DNA of 64,000 nt from positions 1-64,000 of the forward strand of contig JAJPEP010000029.1 of NCBI GenBank assembly GCA_021166845.1, given 5' to 3'. Positions within the stretch are counted from its first letter, which is position 1, and the number at the start of each line of letters is the position of its first letter. This document shows positions 40,283 to 47,410 of this stretch, piece by piece. This DNA comes from Thiobacillus sp. GTDB lineage: Bacteria > Pseudomonadota > Gammaproteobacteria > Burkholderiales > Thiobacillaceae. The notes below the pieces were generated by a model that was given only the letters and a program-made list of their open reading frames with translations, was not told where the DNA came from and did not search any database. The position numbers were made by a program, and so were the translations under genes.

Positions 40283-41029
40283 ATGCCTTACAGCGAACAA
40301 ACGGTGCAGTCGGTGCGGCCGTGGTCGGACAGGACCTTCAGCTTCACGCTCAGCCGGCCGCAGGATTTTGCCTTCGAGAACGGCGAATTCGTCACCATCG
40401 GCTTGAAGCGCGAGGGCAGGCTGGTGGCGCGCGCGTATTCCATCGTCTCCACCGCCGACCGCGATCATCTGGAGTTCCTCAGCATCCACGTGCCGGACGG
40501 TCCGCTGACCAGCCGGCTGGTCCACATCCGCCCCGGCGACAAGGTGTGGGTCAACGGCAAGGCCACCGGCTCGCTCACGCTCAATCATGTGTCGCCGGGC
40601 CGCACGCTGTACCTGCTGGCAACCGGCACGGGGCTGGCGCCGTTCATGAGCCTGATCCGCGACGCCGGGCTCTATGCGCGCTTCGAGAACGTGGTGCTGG
40701 TGCATTCGGTGCGCACGGCGGCCGAGCTGGCCTACCGCGACGAGATCGAATCGCTGGACAACGCCCAGCTTTATTACGTGCCGACGGTGACGCGCGAGCC
40801 TTTCCCCGTACCCGAGCGCGGCGGCGACCTGTTCCGTTCCGGCGCGCTGTCGCAACGCCTCGGCCTGCCCGCGGCGGATCCCGAACAGGACCGCGTGATG
40901 GTTTGCGGCAACCCGGCGATGACGCGCGAGCTGACGCATTACCTCAAGGATTCAGGCTGGACCCCGACCAGCCATCGCGGCGTCGGCAACTTCACCACCG
41001 AAGTCGCGTTCGTCGTGCATCACGAATAA
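40283..41029 (+). CDS. fpr: Ferredoxin-NADP+ reductase
   Basis: The 248-residue flavoprotein moves electrons between NADPH and ferredoxin or flavodoxin. FAD-binding RAYSIVST lies near residue 50, the NADP pocket in LLATGTGLAPFMSLIRD, and VMVCGNPAMTRELTHYLK near the end. The ATG has a strong AAAGGAG. The C terminus (NFTTEVAFVVHHE) is the extended beta/alphaproteobacterial form. It ends just before a GC-rich terminator shared with the convergent secreted-protein gene. Confidence 0.93.
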   Translation: MPYSEQTVQSVRPWSDRTFSFTLSRPQDFAFENGEFVTIGLKREGRLVARAYSIVSTADRDHLEFLSIHVPDGPLTSRLVHIRPGDKVWVNGKATGSLTLNHVSPGRTLYLLATGTGLAPFMSLIRDAGLYARFENVVLVHSVRTAAELAYRDEIESLDNAQLYYVPTVTREPFPVPERGGDLFRSGALSQRLGLPAADPEQDRVMVCGNPAMTRELTHYLKDSGWTPTSHRGVGNFTTEVAFVVHHE

Positions 41030-41053
41030 TCGCCCCCGGGCCGTGAACAACGA

Positions 41054-41079
41054 ATGGGCCCGGGAAACCCCGGGCCCAT
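41054..41079. terminator. Shared hairpin between convergent genes
   Basis: ATGGGCCCGGG and CCCGGGCCCAT form an 11-bp perfect stem around AAAC. It lies between the stop codons of fpr and the small secreted-protein gene. It has no T tract on either side, so it may be a weak intrinsic or Rho-assisted stop. Confidence 0.7.
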
Positions 41080-41086
41080 CGCCTGC

Positions 41087-41473
41087 CTAGTCGCGGTCGT
41101 GGCGGCGCTGGTCGCGCCGGTCGCTGCGGTGTTCGCGACGACCGTCGCGCCAGTCATCGCGGCGGTCTTTCCGGCCGCGGCGGTCATCCCAGCCATGATC
41201 GTATTCCCGGTAACCGTACTCGCGGTAATGCCGCACATGCGTCACCCGGTGCGGCGGCGGCACGATGACATGACCGGGGTGGTACGGACTATGCGTCCAG
41301 TAACGCGCGCCGCCGGACTCGTATAGCACGCGGAAGCCGTCATGGTGGCGGGCGCCGAACGAGAGCACGAAGTGCGGTTCGACCGAGACCACGCGGCCAT
41401 GGCCATAGTCGCTGTGGGCGATGGCGGCGCCGGAGGCGGCCAAGGTGGTTGCAATCAGAAGGGCGCGTAACAT
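41087..41473 (-). CDS. Small secreted protein with Arg/His/Asp-rich tail
   Basis: The 128-residue product has a signal peptide (MLRALLIATTLAASGAAIA). A short beta-rich part follows (VVSVEPHFVLSFGARHHDGF), then a long tail rich in Arg, Asp and His (DDRRGRKDRRDDWRDGRREH). No family was recognised. The SD is AGGAG. It is last of three consecutive small secreted-protein genes downstream of a response-regulator site. The His/Asp-rich tail could bind metal, but that is a guess. Confidence 0.72.
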   Translation of the reverse strand: MLRALLIATTLAASGAAIAHSDYGHGRVVSVEPHFVLSFGARHHDGFRVLYESGGARYWTHSPYHPGHVIVPPPHRVTHVRHYREYGYREYDHGWDDRRGRKDRRDDWRDGRREHRSDRRDQRRHDRD

Positions 41474-41522
41474 GGTGCTTCTCCTTTCAGGTTCCAGGTC
41501 CGACAGGCTTCCAGGCTGAGCG

Positions 41523-42107
41523 TCAGTCGTTCCACTTATTGCGGCTGCTGTTCCAGCGCTCGCCGCGCTGGTCCTCGGCCACGGAAAAACGCACATCAAG
41601 GGTCAACCATTTGCCCGGGTCGTAGGGCAGGTGAGTGCTGTATTCGCGGCCCTGGAAGCGGTAGCGCACGTCGTAGCCGCTGACCACCTGGCGGAAGTTA
41701 TCCTGGGCGCGGCAGCGTTCCACTTGCTGCGGGCGCGATTCGTAACGGGTGCCGCCGTCGTTCCAGCGGTCGCCTACCACGGCGCCGGTGGCGGCGCCGA
41801 CCGCGGCGGCGGCGACCTTGCCGTTGCCCTTGCCGACGGTGGAACCGATCAGGCCGCCGGCGATGGCGCCGAGAATCGCGCCGCCGGCGCTGTTGCCCTC
41901 CCGATAGCTCTGCGTCTCGTACCCGACGGTTTCGGTCCAGCACTCGCGGCTCGGCTCGTTGATCGTCTCGTAGACCGGCGTGCTGGCCAGAACCTTGGCG
42001 CGTGCGGTAAAACCGTCGCCGTTGCCACGGCCGGGACCGGCCTGCGCTGCGCCGCTGGCGGCCAGCAGTGCGGCAATCAGGGTGATGTTCAGGGTGCGTG
42101 ATTTCAT
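41523..42107 (-). CDS. Glycine-zipper 2TM secreted protein
   Basis: The 194-residue product has a signal peptide (to AAQA) and a central glycine zipper (GGAILGAIAGGLIGSTVGKG), as in the outer-membrane 17-kDa/SlyB-type family. Two Cys flank the zipper (ECWTE and VERCR), and a basic beta-rich C domain follows (VVSGYDVRYRFQGREYSTHL). It may help outer-membrane integrity. AAGGAG precedes the ATG. It lies in the middle of the secreted-protein gene trio. Confidence 0.82.
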   Translation of the reverse strand: MKSRTLNITLIAALLAASGAAQAGPGRGNGDGFTARAKVLASTPVYETINEPSRECWTETVGYETQSYREGNSAGGAILGAIAGGLIGSTVGKGNGKVAAAAVGAATGAVVGDRWNDGGTRYESRPQQVERCRAQDNFRQVVSGYDVRYRFQGREYSTHLPYDPGKWLTLDVRFSVAEDQRGERWNSSRNKWND

Positions 42108-42142
42108 CGTTACTCTCCTTGGTTGATTTAAGTCAGTCGGGT

Positions 42143-42427
42143 TCAGCGGCGGTCGCGGGGGCGACTGCCCTCTTCGGATTGCTGCGGTTGTTTCTGGCGG
42201 CGCCGTTCGTAGCCGTAGCCGTAGCCTCGCGGCTCCTCGGCTTCGTGCCTGGAGGCGCTGCGCTCGTCCTTGCGGGCATCGCGCCGATCCGGACGAACCT
42301 CGTTGCCGCGCTCGCGCTTGGCCACGATGAACGCGCCATCCATCAAGTCCGGGGCGGCCTGAACCGGGGCGGCCAAGGCCAGTCCCAGTGCGGACAGTCC
42401 GGAAATCCAAAGTTGTCGTGTGTTCAT
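42143..42427 (-). CDS. Small secreted basic protein
   Basis: The 94-residue product begins with a signal peptide (WISGLSALGLALAAPVQA) and continues as a highly charged, low-complexity chain (ARKDERSASRHEAEEPRGYG, then GYERRRQKQPQQ). No family was recognised. It is the first gene of the leftward trio and divergent from the response regulator gene, with a TGTAAC repeat site in between. This suggests control by that regulator. Confidence 0.7.
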   Translation of the reverse strand: MNTRQLWISGLSALGLALAAPVQAAPDLMDGAFIVAKRERGNEVRPDRRDARKDERSASRHEAEEPRGYGYGYERRRQKQPQQSEEGSRPRDRR

Positions 42428-42521
42428 CGTGGTCTCCATTTCTGTGGTTGCGTTGCTTCGCTTCCATGCTTCGCAGTCTGGTTGAGGAAAGTAAGCGCAC
42501 TGTTTCGCGCAAGGTCGATTT

Positions 42522-42537
42522 TGTAACAGTGTGTAAC
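42522..42537. promoter_or_regulatory. TGTAAC direct-repeat site, probable response-regulator operator
   Basis: TGTAAC occurs at 42522-42527 and again at 42532-42537, exactly ten bases apart, the layout of OmpR/PhoB-type tandem sites. A TATAGT at 42569-42574 would start transcription at or very near the response-regulator ATG, which has no Shine-Dalgarno, so that mRNA may be leaderless. The -35 position there is poor, consistent with activator dependence. The secreted-protein trio lies on the other side. Confidence 0.55.
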
Positions 42538-42580
42538 TGGGGAGGGAATGGCACCCGGTTGCCGCTGATATAGTTGCCGC

Positions 42581-43294
42581 ATGGAAAAAAACGTGATTTA
42601 CGTAACCGACGACGACTCCGGCATCCGCGAACTGGTGGCCGAATACCTGGCGGGCCAGGGCTATGCGGTCGAGACCGCGGAAGACGCGGCCTCGCTCGAT
42701 CAGCTGCTCGCCGCCCGGCTGCCCGACCTCCTGGTGCTCGACTGGATGATGCCGGGCGAGGACGGCCTGTCGGTGGCGCGGCGGCTGCGCGCGCAGCCTG
42801 GATTTCCGCCCATCATCATGCTGTCGGCCAAGGGCGAGGACATCGACCGCATCATCGGCCTCGAAGTCGGCGCCGACGATTACCTGCCCAAGCCGTTCAA
42901 TCCGCGCGAACTGCTGGCGCGCATCCGCGCGGTGATGCGCCGGCACGGCGGCGCGGCCGCGCCGGCGGCGGCTGAAACCTCGCGGCGGGTGCATTTCGGA
43001 CCCTTCAGCGTCAACCTCGACGCCCGCACACTCAGCCGCGGCGGCGCGGAAATCACGCTGACAAGCGGCGAATACGAACTGCTGGAAATTTTCGTCACCC
43101 ACGCTAACCGCGCGCTGTCGCGCGACTGGCTGATGGACCAGCTGCGCGGCTTCGAGCGCGACCCGTTCGACCGCAGCATCGACGTGCGGGTGAATCGCCT
43201 GCGCAAGAAAATCGAGGACGACCCGGCCAACCCGGCTTACATCCGCACCCAGCGCGGGCAGGGCTATCTGTTCGTGCCGCAGGGCAAGGGGTGA
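42581..43294 (+). CDS. OmpR-family response regulator
   Basis: The 237-residue product has a receiver domain with acidic pocket (YVTDDDSGI), phospho-acceptor Asp54 (LVLDWMMPGEDG) and the conserved Lys in DDYLPKPFN. A C-terminal winged helix follows (LTSGEYELLEIFVTHANRAL, FDRSIDVRVNRLRKKIEDDP). It resembles the OmpR/RstA group. The histidine kinase gene overlaps its end by four bases. It probably regulates its own gene and the divergent secreted-protein trio. Confidence 0.94.
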   Translation: MEKNVIYVTDDDSGIRELVAEYLAGQGYAVETAEDAASLDQLLAARLPDLLVLDWMMPGEDGLSVARRLRAQPGFPPIIMLSAKGEDIDRIIGLEVGADDYLPKPFNPRELLARIRAVMRRHGGAAAPAAAETSRRVHFGPFSVNLDARTLSRGGAEITLTSGEYELLEIFVTHANRALSRDWLMDQLRGFERDPFDRSIDVRVNRLRKKIEDDPANPAYIRTQRGQGYLFVPQGKG

Positions 43295-44610
43295 AGCACC
43301 TTCCTCGTTCCCTGTTCGTCCGCACCGCGCTGACGCTGGCGCTGGCCTTCGTCGTGTTCCAGGCGGCGGCGTTCTGGGTAGTGACCCGCACCCTGATCAT
43401 CCCGGTGGCGGAGCGCTCGGCCGACGACCTGGCCGGCCTGGTCGTGCTGTCGGCGCAGACTTGGGTGGAACTGCCGCCCGAGACGCGTCCGGCGTTCGAG
43501 CGCGAACTGGCGCGCCGCCACGGCCTGCGCCTGACCACCGCCGACGTCGGGGCGACCGCGGATGCGCCGCGGTTTGCGTTCCGCAGCCAGATCGAAGCCG
43601 CGCTGAGCCGCCGCGTGGGCGCGGCGGTCGTATTGCGCGGGGTGCCGAATCAAGCGTCAGCGTGGCTGGATATCCCGGTCGGCGGGTACGACCTGCGGGT
43701 CGGCTTCTTTCCCGGCCGCTATGCTGTCAAGCCGCCGCTGGCCGCGATCGCGGTTGTCGCGCTGGGCACGTTGTTCAGTCTGCTGACCGCCCTGTTTCTG
43801 GTGCGCCGCATCACCGTGCCGCTGGCGCGCGCGGCGCAGGCGGCCAGTCAGGTGGGGGCGGGCGAGCTGCCCGAGCCCTTGCCGGAAACCGGCCCCGCCG
43901 AACTCGCCGAACTCGCCCGCCGTTTCAACACCATGGCGGCCGAAGTGCGCGAGCTGCTGGATAACCGCACCACCCTGCTGGCAGGCATCTCACACGACCT
44001 GCGCACCCCGATGACGCGCCTGCAGCTGAATCTGGAAATGCTGCGCGATGCGCCCGCCCCTGCGCGCATCGATCGCGCGGTGGCCGATCTGGCCGACATG
44101 AACAGGCTGATTGCCGGCTATCTGGAACTGGCGCGGACCACGCAGGCCGAAACGAAGGTGCGCTTCGATCTTGCGGAACTGCTGGAGGAGGTGGCGACCG
44201 ATGCGGGCCTGCCATGGGCGGGCGCGGCGCCGTGCGAGGTCGAGGTGGCGCGGCTGGCGGTGCGGCGGATCGTGTCCAACCTGATCCAGAATGCGCAGCG
44301 CTACGGCGGCGGCACGCCCATCGAGCTGGCTTTGGAATGTTCGGACACGTTGGCGCGGGTGACCGTGCGCGACGCCGGCGCCGGCATCCCCGACGACCAG
44401 ATGGAAAAGGTGTTCAGGCCGTTTTACCGGATGGAGGGCTCGCGCTCACAGGCCACGGGAGGCACCGGGCTGGGGCTGGCGATCGTGCGCCAGCTGGCGG
44501 AAACAAACGGCTGGAAAGTGAAGCTCGGAAACCGTGCGGCGGGCGGCCTGGAGGCAGTGCTGGAAATCCCCCGTTTGCAGCCTGTCGGGCAACCCGAGGG
44601 TCAGGTGTAG
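43291..44610 (+). CDS. EnvZ-type sensor histidine kinase
   Basis: The 439-residue inner-membrane kinase has an N-terminal span (TALTLALAFVVFQAAAFWVV), a periplasmic sensor region of roughly 130 residues, and a second span (AAIAVVALGTLFSLLTALFL). HAMP and HisKA follow, with His235 in GISHDLRTPMTRLQ, then an HATPase with N (SNLIQNAQRYG), G1 (DAGAGIPDDQ) and G2 (GGTGLGLAIV) boxes. The GTG start overlaps the regulator stop by four bases. The tail overlaps the end of the convergent miniprotein gene by ten bases. Confidence 0.94.
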   Translation: MKHLPRSLFVRTALTLALAFVVFQAAAFWVVTRTLIIPVAERSADDLAGLVVLSAQTWVELPPETRPAFERELARRHGLRLTTADVGATADAPRFAFRSQIEAALSRRVGAAVVLRGVPNQASAWLDIPVGGYDLRVGFFPGRYAVKPPLAAIAVVALGTLFSLLTALFLVRRITVPLARAAQAASQVGAGELPEPLPETGPAELAELARRFNTMAAEVRELLDNRTTLLAGISHDLRTPMTRLQLNLEMLRDAPAPARIDRAVADLADMNRLIAGYLELARTTQAETKVRFDLAELLEEVATDAGLPWAGAAPCEVEVARLAVRRIVSNLIQNAQRYGGGTPIELALECSDTLARVTVRDAGAGIPDDQMEKVFRPFYRMEGSRSQATGGTGLGLAIVRQLAETNGWKVKLGNRAAGGLEAVLEIPRLQPVGQPEGQV

Positions 44611-44756
44611 TAGGGCGTGCTCCGCCGCAGCACCCGGAATTCGACAAACAGCAGCGTCAGGCTGAGCATCGACATGCGGTAGGTGCTGCCGCTGAAAAAT
44701 CCCAGCGGCGAACGAGACAGGCTGATGCTCACGCTGGTGGCTCGACCGACTTGCAT
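44601..44756 (-). CDS. Miniprotein B, paralogue of its upstream neighbour
   Basis: The 51-residue product reads MQVGRATSVSISLSRSPLGF and then FSGSTYRMSMLSLTLLFVEF before a basic end. It aligns with the 50-residue neighbour over SP-x2-x-F-x2-x-T-x-RMS-x2-SL-x-LLFV-x-F. Its ATG overlaps the neighbour's stop by one base (TGATG), so it is read by coupled translation. No family was recognised. The hydrophobic half could be one membrane helix or an amyloid-like strand pair. The last ten bases overlap the convergent kinase gene. Confidence 0.6.
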   Translation of the reverse strand: MQVGRATSVSISLSRSPLGFFSGSTYRMSMLSLTLLFVEFRVLRRSTPYYT

Positions 44757-44908
44757 CAGGCTGCGGGCTGGCGTGCAAACAGGGAAAATTGCACGAACAG
44801 CAGTGACAGGCTGGTGAGGCTCATGCGCTCGGTCTGGCCGTGAAACCAGGCGAAGGGCGAGGTGCTGAGTTCGAGAACCAGTTGGTTTTTACCGAATTGA
44901 AATTTCAT
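44756..44908 (-). CDS. Miniprotein A, tandem paralogue
   Basis: The 50-residue product begins MKFQFGKNQLVLELSTSPFA and continues WFHGQTERMSLTSLSLLFVQ. It has a strong AGGAG Shine-Dalgarno. A near-consensus sigma-54 promoter lies about 25 bases upstream. The next gene encodes a clear paralogue. Function unknown: no signal peptide or known toxin motif is seen. The conserved T-x-RMS-x2-SL-x-LLFV-x-F core, kept in both copies despite divergence elsewhere, argues that both are real proteins. Confidence 0.62.
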   Translation of the reverse strand: MKFQFGKNQLVLELSTSPFAWFHGQTERMSLTSLSLLFVQFSLFARQPAA

Positions 44909-44940
44909 GATGCGCTCCTTGCGCGAGGGGTGCCTGAATA

Positions 44941-44959
44941 CCTGCAATGCCTGTGCCAA
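44941..44959 (-). promoter_or_regulatory. Sigma-54 promoter of the miniprotein pair
   Basis: On the minus strand the sequence TTGGCACAGGCATTGCAGG matches the -24/-12 consensus YTGGCACGRNNNTTGCW except at one position (A for G). The spacing of GG and GC is right. The predicted start is near 44932, giving a leader of about 24 bases to a gene with a good Shine-Dalgarno. Sigma-54 promoters need an enhancer-binding activator. Confidence 0.7.
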
Positions 44960-45048
44960 CCGGGCCATGGCAATGTGACAAAAAATGGATCGACAAAACA
45001 AAGGCTTGCAAGATCCGGCCTGAAGGGGCCGGTTGGCATGCTCGCGCG

Positions 45049-45070
45049 GGCTGACGGAAAACCGTCAACC
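45049..45070. promoter_or_regulatory. Palindrome upstream of the sigma-54 promoter, possible enhancer site
   Basis: GGCTGACGG and CCGTCAACC form a near-perfect inverted repeat around AAAA, centred about 127 bases upstream of the predicted sigma-54 start. That is a usual distance for an enhancer-binding-protein site. It also lies upstream of the divergent ABC-F gene, so it could serve that gene or be a hairpin only. Confidence 0.4.
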
Positions 45071-45180
45071 GGTGTCGAAGCGGCAAACGGTCGACATTCC
45101 GAACGGGTGGGGACCCATGTCGGGGTAAAATCCGGTTTTACGATTCAAGCGGTACGTGTCCTGCGCGCCGCATCTTCCGC

Positions 45181-47145
45181 ATGATCATCCTCAAGAATCT
45201 CAGCCTGCGGCGCAGCGCCAAGGTTTTGCTCGACAACGCCTCGGTCTCGATCAACCCCGGCGAACGGGTCGGCCTGGTGGGGCGCAACGGCGCCGGCAAA
45301 TCCAGCCTGTTCGCGCTCATCAACGGCACCCTGCACGAAGACAAGGGCGACTTTTCCATGCCGTCGCAGTGGCGCATGGCGCAGGTGGCGCAGGACATGC
45401 CGGAAACGTCCGAGTCCGCGACCGACTTCGTCATCGCCGGCGACAGCCAGCTGGTCGCGGCGCAGGCCGAGGTCACCGCCGCCGAGGAAAGCGACGACGG
45501 CGAGCGCATGGCGCACGCTTACATGGCGCTGCACGACGCCGGCGCGCACGACGCGCAGTCGCGCGCGCAGGCCTTGATCCTCGGCCTGGGCTTCCAGGTG
45601 CGCGAGCTGAACCAGCCGGTCAACAGCTTTTCCGGCGGCTGGCGCATGCGGCTGCAATTGGCGCGGGCGCTGATGTGCCCGTCCGACCTGCTGCTGCTCG
45701 ACGAACCCACCAACCACCTCGACCTCGATGCGCTGGTATGGCTGGAAGCCTGGCTGAAGAAATACCCCGGCACCATGCTGGTGATCAGCCATGACCGCGA
45801 GTTTCTCGACGCCGTGACCAACGTCACCATCCACATCGAAAACGGCCAGCTCACCCGCTACGGCGGCAACTACAGCACCTTCGAGGACATGCGCGCCGAG
45901 CAGATGGCGCTGCAGCAGGCGGCGTTCGCCAAACAGCAGGACAAGATCGCCCACCTGCAGGACTTCATCAACCGCTTCAAGGCCAAGGCCAGCAAGGCCA
46001 GGCAGGCGCAGAGCCGGGTCAAGGCGCTGGATCGCATGGAACGCCTGGCGCCGATGCTGGCGAGCGCGGATTTCACCTTCGAATTCAAGGAGCCGCTCAA
46101 CCTGCCCAACCCCATGCTGACCATCGACGACGCCAGCTTCGGCTACCCGCCGCCCGCGGATGCGCCTCCTGGCACATTGCCGACGGTGATCGTGCAGCAC
46201 GTCAGCAAGTCGGTCTTCGCCGGGCAGCGCATCGGCATCCTCGGCGCCAACGGCCAGGGCAAGTCGACGCTGGTGAAGACCATCGCGCGCACCCTGCCGG
46301 TGGTCGCGGGCGAAGTGATCGAGGGGCGCGGCCTCAACATCGGCTACTTCGCGCAGCAGGAACTCGACGTGCTGCGCCCCAAAGACACCCCGCTGGAACA
46401 CATGATCCGCCTCGCCCGCGACACCATCGCCAACGGCGGCGCCGGCCAGTTCAGCAGCCGCGAGCAGGATCTGCGCAACTTCCTCGGCACCTTCAATTTC
46501 AACGGAGACATGGTCAAGCAGGCCGTCGGCACCATGAGCGGCGGCGAAAAAGCGCGGCTGGTGTTGTGCATGATCGTGTGGCAGCGGCCGAATCTCTTGC
46601 TGCTGGACGAGCCGACCAACCACCTCGACCTCGCCACCCGCGAAGCGCTGGCGATGGCGCTCAATGAATTCGAAGGCACCCTCATGCTGGTCAGCCACGA
46701 CCGCGCCCTGCTGCGTTCGGTGTGCGACGAATTCTGGCTGGTTACGCGCGGCGGAGTGGAGCCGTTCGACGGCGACCTGGACGACTACCAGCGCTACCTG
46801 CTGGAGGAGGGCAAGCGCCTGCGGGAAAGCCTGAAGGAGGCCGGCAAGGTGGCTAGCGCACCGGTGATCAAGACGGAACCCGCGCCGGCTGCGGCGAAGA
46901 AGCCGGTGTCCTCGGGAAAGATCAAATCGTTGCAGCAGAAACTGGAGAAGCTCGACAAAAGCATGGCTGCGCTACAAGCGGAAAAGGCGGCGTTCGAAGC
47001 CCGCCTGGGCGGAACGCTTACCGTCGGGGAGATTACCGAAACCGGCAGGCAGCTTCAGCATGTCATTGACGAACTGGCGATTGAAGAGGGGGAGTGGCTG
47101 GAATTGTCGGGGGAGATCGAGGCGCTGGAAGCGGCGGGCGCTTAG
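45181..47145 (+). CDS. yheS: ABC-F ATPase, YheS type
   Basis: The 654-residue soluble protein has two ABC domains: GRNGAGKSS with FSGGWRMRLQLARAL and LLLDEPTNHLD, then GANGQGKST with SGGEKARLVL and LLLDEPTNHLD. A linker helix region sits between them and a C-terminal coiled coil at the end (LQQKLEKLDKSMAALQAEKA). ABC-F proteins bind the ribosomal E site and rescue or tune translation. The length and order match E. coli YheS (637). The ATG has no strong Shine-Dalgarno. Confidence 0.93.
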   Translation: MIILKNLSLRRSAKVLLDNASVSINPGERVGLVGRNGAGKSSLFALINGTLHEDKGDFSMPSQWRMAQVAQDMPETSESATDFVIAGDSQLVAAQAEVTAAEESDDGERMAHAYMALHDAGAHDAQSRAQALILGLGFQVRELNQPVNSFSGGWRMRLQLARALMCPSDLLLLDEPTNHLDLDALVWLEAWLKKYPGTMLVISHDREFLDAVTNVTIHIENGQLTRYGGNYSTFEDMRAEQMALQQAAFAKQQDKIAHLQDFINRFKAKASKARQAQSRVKALDRMERLAPMLASADFTFEFKEPLNLPNPMLTIDDASFGYPPPADAPPGTLPTVIVQHVSKSVFAGQRIGILGANGQGKSTLVKTIARTLPVVAGEVIEGRGLNIGYFAQQELDVLRPKDTPLEHMIRLARDTIANGGAGQFSSREQDLRNFLGTFNFNGDMVKQAVGTMSGGEKARLVLCMIVWQRPNLLLLDEPTNHLDLATREALAMALNEFEGTLMLVSHDRALLRSVCDEFWLVTRGGVEPFDGDLDDYQRYLLEEGKRLRESLKEAGKVASAPVIKTEPAPAAAKKPVSSGKIKSLQQKLEKLDKSMAALQAEKAAFEARLGGTLTVGEITETGRQLQHVIDELAIEEGEWLELSGEIEALEAAGA

Positions 47146-47170
47146 AAACCACTGAATTATTCATGCGCGG

Positions 47171-47198
47171 TTGCGAGCGCAGCGAAGAAATCCAGTCT
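47171..47198. repeat. Intergenic repeat, copy 1
   Basis: A 28-bp sequence beginning TTGCGAGCGCAGCGAAG matches 26 of 28 bases of one at 63028-63055. This motif is a dispersed intergenic repeat in many proteobacterial genomes. Here it lies 26 bases after the ABC-F stop. The rest of the 265-bp gap to the next gene has GC-rich partial hairpins but no gene. Confidence 0.6.
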
Positions 47199-47410
47199 GA
47201 GGATGGATGTGAAGCCCCGAATGGCTAAACCTTCAATGCACTGACATGCCGGCTGTGGCCCGGCGGCTAGCCGGCGGTTGTTTAGTAATGCCGTTAAACA
47301 CGGGGTTTCACAATTCCAACAAAAAACCGTAACGAAAAAAGGTCAAGCTCGCTGCGCCTTGTGGCAATTCAAAACACACCTTAATCAAATTTCGTTATTG
47401 GGAGCCTCGC

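Noticed and set aside
47199-47410. Riboswitch or Pho box ahead of the phoX-like gene
   Set aside because: I could not find a recognisable riboswitch core or tandem CTGTCA-type repeats in this leader.
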